The notes under the pieces: model-generated
Seen by the model: the letters and a program-made list of their open reading frames with translations, nothing else
Databases searched by the model: none
Told to the model about the DNA's origin: nothing
Assembly: GCF_001640805.2 (NCBI RefSeq)
Contig: NC_066853.1
Span: 25,622,378-25,686,377 of the forward strand
Reading direction: 5' to 3'
From: Lates calcarifer
Lineage: Eukaryota > Chordata > Actinopteri > Centropomidae
DNA: 64,000 nt
Shown here: positions 54,302 to 63,300 of the stretch, in pieces
Numbering within the stretch: the stretch's first letter is position 1
Layout: each line of letters opens with the position of its first letter
Program-made: the position numbers and the translations under genes

Positions 54302-57300
54302 TGTGTGTGTGTGTACGTTTGCAGCTGGTAGCAGAGGATGTGGACAGTCAGCTGAATGGAGCTATCCTCTACTCTATCGTCAGTGGAGACAGAGACAACC
54401 AGTTCTTCATTGACCCACTCAGTGGGGTCATCAAGGTCAACAAGCAGCTGGACCGTGAGACAGTGAGGACACACTCATACACACTCACACACACACGGTC
54501 AAAACTGCCGATGAAAATCCAGCTTCTTACTCTATTTTACTTGGTAGATAACTACATCATGCATCATGTTTCCAGTGTTGTCTGTTGGTATAGTTCTCAT
54601 GATATGCAACTGTGCTGACCATCTCCTCACAGGCATGAGCATGGAATGAGCTGCTGGAGTGTTTGCTCTGAGTGAATACCAGCAGAGTGTGAGCAATCAT
54701 AGTCGCCCATCTTTGATGTATAGAACTCACAAGGAGCTGATTTATTATGAGACTGATCTCTGACCAGATGGCAGCTAATCACACTTGAACAGGAAACACA
54801 AGCAGAAAGCTCTGAATTCGAGCTCTTTAATTTGCTGCAGGAAAAAAAGATGGAAGACATGAACCCACCACCCCCACCTGTCCCCTCCCCTGAGTTGTTT
54901 TCTCACCCTTCTTTCTTATCATCTGCTTCTTCCTCATCTCCTTCTCCTCTGCAGTGCTTCAAAACTTCAGAAATGTTCATATTCCTATCATAAAGTATTC
55001 ATGAGTGCGGTCGATGAGCCGTCTGAGCGTGCTCAGAAAGAGAGTGCAGGGGCGTGTGGGAGATCAAAGCTTTTGGCTGATGAAAGTGTGTTTGGGGTTA
55101 TCACACACAGAGCAGCAGCTTTCTCTGTGTGTGAGTGTGTGTGTGAGCATGTGTGTAATGCTGATGTGTCCATCCATGTGTCTATGCATTAATACTTAGG
55201 TATGTGTGTTTATGTGTAGGTGTGCTTACATATGTTTCCCCTCTCATTTCCATACAGGTCCTTCTGTTCCCTCCACCCCCACTCCCTCTCTGCTAAGCAG
55301 GTCATAGTTGTTTACTACTGAGGTTTATTTTCTCATACATCTCAGGCAGCAGAATATTGTTTTGTTGCTGCTGTTGCATTCCTCCTCTGTGTGCTTCATT
55401 AGCTCTTTATTATAAAGCAATGTGGAGAAACAGAAAAATATCCTGCAGCGGGTTTTGTGAAGACTGAGCAGCATGCCAGTGAAACAAGACGTGTGTATCC
55501 GTGTGTGTGTGTTTGTAAATGTGAACTTAAACATTCTCAGCTCTCCCTCAGAAAACCATATGCATAAGCACTGTCTTTGTTCTGTAACATGAAAGTCGAT
55601 CCAGTGAGTTTCTCATCTCAGACACTATATGAAATGATCAAAGGTCCCGAACCAATCAACCAATCAAGAAGCTTTATATCTGCCACTCACAGCTCTTCTA
55701 CATCTGTTACTATTGCTTAATATATGATTAAATCAATGTGCACTGTATGTATCCTGTTATGCCAGAGGTTACAGATTTTGTGGGTTTTGCAACATTAACC
55801 CTATCGACCCCCGTGGAACACAGTGCAATAACTGATTTTTTTGGCCACTTGGAGGTAATGTTAACAAGCTATGAACACAATACTGACATATTTTCGTCAA
55901 TTGATAAACCTAGGTTGATTGGCAAACAGGTGCAACATGATCAGTGGTATTTGTGTTCACCCGATGAATGCCCAGTATTCCTTCTCTTTTAACTCTGTTT
56001 TTTGTCTCTACCAGCCCCTGAGGGAAATATCTTTCTCTTTATGTTACTATAGAATAACCAGACATCGCTTTTCCAGGGACAGACCCCGTGGCCTGTCCTC
56101 AGCTGGACCTTTCCCTTGAAATACTTTTAAGCATGACTTAAAAACAGATCAGAAAGAAAAACCAGCAGCAGAGCAGACAGATTGTCATCTTACATTGTGC
56201 TTGTTTTGGCCAACAGAGGGGGCTGGCTGTTACCTGGCAGCTTCAGATCACTCTTCTTCTACCAATCGCCACATGCTTGCCTAGTTTTAGAATAAACCAC
56301 TGTGGAAACTCAGTTTTCTGTTGAGTCTGTTAATCTGTGAAGCTAAACTGCTCACTGGTAGGGTTTTTCCTTTCAACCAACCCTGAGTTTCTCTCTGTCT
56401 CATACTGTTGAGCTTGAAGAAGCTGTCTGACATGGCGCTTCATTTCCTCATACAGTAAATATCAAAGATCATCAATCAACCTATCTGCAGAAATTTATGT
56501 CAGGAGAAGATTAAAATCCCAATTGGACATCAGTTTGTTAACCCATCTTTCTCTTATTCCTCCTTAAAAGAAGTACAATTTTTTGCCGACTACGAGCAAA
56601 TGACCTCAACACTATTTGGCAAATAGTAAATCCAGTAGCAGTGTGTCCCACACAGGGCACTTCACTTCAATTAAAACACCATTTTAATTTTTTTTTTTTT
56701 TTTATCTAGCAGGTTTCATAGGTATGTCTGTCATTTCTACCCATTATGACACTGTACTCAGCATGTAGTTAAAAGAATCATCCATCACAGTTTACAGTCC
56801 CAATTTCTGCTTGAATTTTGACCTGCTGTGCTTCTTGTACTTGAATGCATACAGTTTTCCTGAACAATGAAGGATTATTGGTAACATTGTTGTCCAAAAT
56901 CTCAGCAATTAACTGGTCAGTACAAAGTTATTATAAAAAAGACCCGACCTGTAATAAACTAGAATTATCATATAAAGGAACAAAGGGACAATTTAAAAGA
57001 AATTCCAGTTTGAACAGAATTTCACAGGGAGACTGGGCTGTAACTATTCTGGTCTTCTGGCTAGGGCTATGGCTATGGTTCAGGATTCACAATCAGGCAA
57101 AACCATCCATCCATTTTTACACAGGATAAATCCAAAAGGAAGATGTTATGAACATCTTCAGTCTCCTTCAGAGATAATTGCTTTAAATTCTAATATCCCA
57201 TTGCCTATTCTCTGCTGCCACCCTCAGGACAAACTTTACTTTTTCACCATAGGGAAAGGCTCCAAGAAAAATAAGCTATCACTCTATTGCTGTCCAACAT

Positions 57301-60300
57301 TAAAAAAGTGACATAAAGAATAAGACCAAAAGTCTATCTCTCACTATCTCTTCATCCTACCTCAGGTCAACACAAGGAGTGGCATGAAGGCAAAAACCTA
57401 AACTGACAACCATGTTTACAGAAACTTATGTGTGATATATTTATGATATGTTTTGTTCTTTGTGCTCATGGTTAATGTATCCTCCATTATATCCTCTAGG
57501 TTCCCAGCTACTCATTGGCCATCAGAGCTCTGGACAGTGGAATCCCACCCATGTCATCCACTGTGATGGTCAACATAGACATCTCTGACATAAATGACAA
57601 CCCACCCATCTTTTCTCCAGCCAACCTCACCACTGTCATACAGGTATACCTGATGGTTGACAACACAAAGACAAGAATGTGATGTATTAGTTCAAGAATA
57701 CTTTAACTCAAATTCAGCCCTCAGTGACTCTTACTGTTTAATAAGTAAATGGTCTGCACTTACATCGCGCTTTTGTGGTCATACTGACTACTCAAAGCGC
57801 TTTACACTACAGCTGACATTCACCCATTCACATGCACATTCAGAACTTGTTCTATATATATATATGTGAAGGAGGGTTCGGGATCTCGCCCAAGAATACT
57901 TCAGCACAGCCACAGCCGCCCCTAATATAATGCCAACTGCAGTTGGTCAGCTTGCACAAAAATTTGCAGCCTCAGTAGGCCTCCTTTCCCTTTTAAAGCA
58001 TCCACACCAGAAAATAAAACCCGAGTTATCAGTTAAGTGTTAATGCATGTTTATAGTAAATTATTTTTTTTAACATACTGTAATTACTGTGTAAGGCTTG
58101 GCATTCTGAGGTCAGGTCATTCATCCAGTAGTAATGATTTTCCTATTGTCTAATGCATTGGCATGTGGTTTAAGGTACTAGTGTGACCATGAAATATGAA
58201 GTCCAGCTAAATTTCTTCCTGAAGCCATTTCAGTGTAATTGATGGAATACAAGTTCCACAGTCCATATTTTGTGCAAAAATTAATTCCAAAATTTGTTTG
58301 AAGTCATTATGACAGTCTGAGCATAACACAGCACGATGCAAGTTTCACAGATGCAATAAAAGAGACAAGAGAGAGAAAATGTTAAAATGAGTTACTAACA
58401 TGCATTTATGGGATATGAATATGTTCAGATGGAGAAGGAGAGAGGAACTCAGTGCATCATGGGAAGACCCTCAGCAATATAGACCTATGCCAGCATAACT
58501 AAGGGGTGTTTCAAGGCAAGCCTGAGGCAGCCCTAACTATATGTTTTATCAAAAAAGGAAAGTTTTAAACCAACTCTCATGCAGAAATTAAAAGGTTTCT
58601 ATTCTTTTAATTTCCAGTGTTTTGTAATGTATTATGCAAAGCACTCTGAGTTGCCTTTGTGTATGAAATAGGCAATGCAAATAAACATGCCTTGTCTTTA
58701 AATATCATCATCTTGCTGAAACAAATATCATGACGTGAACAAGCATAATGCATCCCCAACCAGGCAGATCTCTCTCATGTTGTGTCTCCACCTCCAGGAA
58801 AACAAGCCAATCGGCACCAGTATCCTGCAGTTATCAGTCATTGATCAGGACTCCTCCCACAATGGCCCGCCCTTTGACTTCCGCATCCTGTCAGGAAATG
58901 AAGGTGGAGAGTTTGTGCTGGAGAAGGATGGAACACTGGTAGCCAATCAAGTCTTCAGGAGGGACCTGGCAACTGAACATGTTATTCAGATACAGGTAGA
59001 GTTAAACTACTGTTTACCATCACTCCTACAGAGCTGCTGATGGCATTCTCTAGCATAACTATTGCTGGGAGTCAGTAAATGGTTCTTAATATAAAGAACT
59101 GAACCATTGTCCTGAGTAAAAATATAATCAGTTCAGTTCAGTTTTCTTCCAGAAAATCTTTCACTGTAACAGTCTTTGGTCTTGTATGACCAGTAGCTTA
59201 GAGTGGCTGAAGTTAGCTAATGTCAGCAAACCCTAGCTAGATATTGCTGTGTATGTACCATTACTGACTCAGTTTCCTGATTTATGACTCTTGTCTTCAC
59301 ATGCTACTGTTACAAAATGTTTTAGTGTTCACTATTATCTCACAAGCGTCACTTGTGACTGATGACAACTGTTCAGTAGAAGTTACAGTCTCACCTACAA
59401 GCTAAAAAAGATGCATCTAAAAGACTTGAAATAGAGTAACTGAGAGAAGTTGAGATGGCAGTTAAAATTGTGTTAGTGCTGAATGAAATTCAAGTAACAG
59501 CTGGAGTGCAGTGAAAGCAGTTAAAACTGTCACTTAAAGGTATACTATGCAGGATTTGTTGGTTGCTGTTTGTAAATACGCCATTCAAAGTTGGCCCCTC
59601 CTCCCTAGCTAAATGAGTGAGAGTGTTAATGAAGAGAGGGAGCAGTTATAGTGACAACAAAGCAGTGAATCAGAGAAATAAGACATTATTTTACTGTGAT
59701 CTTTTCCAAAGCACAAGTAAACATGTCCCCACACCTCTGCACAACAATTCAGGAAGGTGCTGCATTGCTGCAATTTGTGTGAATGTAGCTGAAACTTCTG
59801 TGTTGTGTGTGTGTGGTTCAGCCCTGCACTCTATCTAACAGATACACAGACCTGCACAGAAACAGCAACGTAACCTGGTCACAGTATTTTTATAGATTCC
59901 TGCCCTCACCCCTACTTTCTGTTTTTGGCTTGGGGCTACACACCCACCGTCCAAGGGTTGCAGCCCAGAAACAAATAAACAGATAAATAGAGCACCATTA
60001 TTTTTTTTTGAGTCTATACATTGTTTAATAGGAGAACCCTTCATAGTATAGCTTTAAGCAGTAAACACCAAAAGCAACTCAAACATCAGCAGAAGAGTAG
60101 GAGATGAAAGCAGCTGAAATATTGATTGAAGTATAACTGATGAAAGGAAGAGAAATTTCAGAAACTATTGCTATTCACATGGAATGTGAGAAAATCCCAA
60201 ACTATCTTTTTTTAACATTTAACATTGATTGATAATTACTTAAGATTTTGTTTACACAATTAGTTTCAATAGTAGATGGTATTGGAGAACAACAAATGTA

Positions 60301-63300
60301 AGGTTGCAATCATGCTAAAATATTGCAATAAAGCCATATAGGATTTAAGTTTTACATACCAGATGCACTGTAAGTTGCCGTTAATTAACTTCTTGACCAA
60401 AGTAAGGATTATGTAGAGATGTCACATAGAGAGATATGATCAAGTCATTTGTTATTTCTTCTGATGTCCCTCCTCCTCCCAGGTGACAGACTCAGGGAAG
60501 CCTCGTCTGTCCTCCTCCTCCATGCTGACAGTCAGGGTGATTGAGGAGAGCCTTCACCGGCCAGTGGCATTACCACTGGAGGTTCATATCATCACTATGG
60601 AGGATGAGTTTCCTGGCGGTGTGATTGGCCAGCTGCACGCCACCGACGCTGACCCTTACGATGCTTTGACCTTCGGCCACGCCCCCCCAGCCCAGCGCAG
60701 TCTCTTTAAGATCAGTCCTCGTGATGGGAAGATCATCGCCCTGGGTGGACTGGATGCAGGCAGGTACTCTCTCAATGCCAGTGTCAGTGACGGGCGCTTC
60801 GCCGTGCCCGTGCCTGTGAGTGTGCACGTGGAGCAGGCAACACCAGAGATGCTGCGTGAGGCCGTGACAGTGCGCTTTGAGAGCGTGGCGCCGCAGGACT
60901 TTGTGGCGTTGCATCTGAAGAGTGTGTTAAAGGTGCTTCAGCAGGCCGCAGCCTCGCAGCAGCAGGACACGCTGCACCTGCTCAGTCTGCAGCCAGTTGG
61001 AGGGACGCAGCAACTGGACATGCTGGTCGCGGTGGAAACAGCAGGGGGTGGCTACTACAAGGCGGCCTACCTCACTCAGAAACTCAGCGCATCACGGCGG
61101 CAGCTGGAGGAGGTCCTCAGAGTGTCAGCTATCCTGGATAAGAACTGCTCGGGACTAGAATGTCGCGGGGCGCAGTGTGAACAGAGCATCATCCTGGATT
61201 CACACAACCTGGCTACATACAGCACTCCACGGGTCAGCTTTGTCTCACCACGCTTCCACCGAACGTCGCGCTGCACTTGCAATGGTGAGTGATAGAACTT
61301 CATACATGTGGCTAGGCTGAGAAGTCTGAGAAGTCTGAAGTCTCACATAGTACTGTTGATGTTCGTTACAAGCCAAATAGCTGATCTAAATCATCGAACA
61401 CATTAAAAAATGATACCTTTGTTCTCTCACATTGCACGGCCTGCTCATATCATCTTCTAAGTGACAACAGAGCAAAGATTCTGTCCCACAGATCCACCAC
61501 TGTCCCTCAGCAAACACACAGACACACACACACATGCACACAGAGACATCTTCTGTTAGCTAGAAGTTCATGATGTTCGTTCATCAAAACATTGCTGGCA
61601 GGTTGATAACATTTACATCATGGGAGTTGAGTCCTGTAATGTAGTTTAGCTGGTTAAGGGCTTGATACCTTTACAATTACAATTATTCACATTTTCTCAT
61701 TCTCTCTTTACTCTTTACCAGAATCAATCAGATTATACAGATAGTAAACATTGTACAAGCTAAGAGTGGCCAAGATATTGAGCTTTGAAAACAAGGAACT
61801 GAAGTCTTACCATTAACATCACAGTATTGACAGGTTTCCCAGTGTTCCACAGCACCCACTGAAGTCTGCCTGTTCAAAGTATGTTTATTGTAGAATGCTG
61901 AAAATGACACAGGGGGGAGCACTAACCACCTGCAGATGTATCTGTAGATATTATTTGTTAATTGGCCCAGTGAGCACAGATTATCTCAAAATGTCAGAGA
62001 TCAGCCCGAACAATTGGTCGACCACTATTCCAGAATACACAGCCAGAATGAAAGTGGGACTTTAAAGACCTCATTCATAATCCAGCTGACATGACGTGTA
62101 ATTATGCTGAAACTCCAGCCTTGGACCAGATCTTTTCTCAACAGTACGTCATGTGGATCACTCTGCATGAGTGACCTCTGACCTCTACATGAGCATAGTA
62201 ATTGCAGTTTTATTTATTAATCAACACTACATGATGTAATCCACCAAGGCACTGCAGTGACAGTGAATCCCATTCCTCAACTGATCGCATTTCACCGTCT
62301 AACCAGTACATCAAACAACACAGCCACAGGGCAGATGTCTGTTTGAATGTGGCCTCATGACTGAGTTTCAAAGGTGTGTCTGCAGGTCAGGCTCATCTGT
62401 TTTTACTCCAGCAGAACAATACTAATGCGCTGTTCCCTACTAAGATAAACCAGTTTTATGCACAGCTTTATTTCTGCCATGGCTCCCTCCCCGTCACAAC
62501 AAATAGCTACACCACTGGAGTAATGGAGTAATTAGTATGTATGTATGTGTGTTACTACAGGGCAGAAGTGGGTGTAAAAGCTTCACGTGCCTCCTGGTTA
62601 CCGAGAGTGTCGCAATCCATTTCATGCACAACATGCACCATGAGATGCCAAGCATGTCATTCCTTCATGTACTGAAGAAAGGGAATTTTACAGATTTGAT
62701 TATACTGATAATGTCATTACTGTACATTACGATCAACTTTTAACACCAAGGATCAAATGCATTTAAATGTAATTTGGCAGACACTCTATATACTTCATGC
62801 CACAAAATAAACCTCGTATGTAGAGGTAGTGTCAGGGCTGAAGCCAGCTACACTAGGAGAGGACTCATATTTTAAAACACTAACATCATTTGTTTGTACT
62901 GATTTCCAGATCAATTTAGAAATTGAAAACAGAAATGAAAATTGTTTAAAGTGACAAACCCCTGATATGACTTTTCATTTTAAGGCTGTTTTACTGTTTA
63001 CTGTTCATGCCCTGACATTATGTTAATGGTGTTAAAATAAGTGTGTCATCTTTCTGTCCCTGTGTGTGAACAGATGCTAGCTGTGCTGTCCTATCAGAAC
63101 AGTGTGAGGACCAGCCGTGTCCGGCAGACATGCAGTGTGTTTCAGTTGAGGCCACCAGAGGGCGCTACGCATGCCAGTGTCCACCAGGCAAACTGGGAGA
63201 GTGTGCAGGTGTGTGAGTCAGAGAGAAAGAAAGAAATACACAGAATTCTGAGAAATGTATAAGAATAATACAACAACTTAAAATAAATAAAACCATTTTT

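Larger units (their letters stand above)
52530..54324 (+). other. fat3: 1.8-kb fat3 intron
   Basis: Its second half is the 3' end of a minus-strand LINE (53524-54062), followed by a long TG repeat that runs almost to the acceptor of exon O. Confidence 0.75.
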
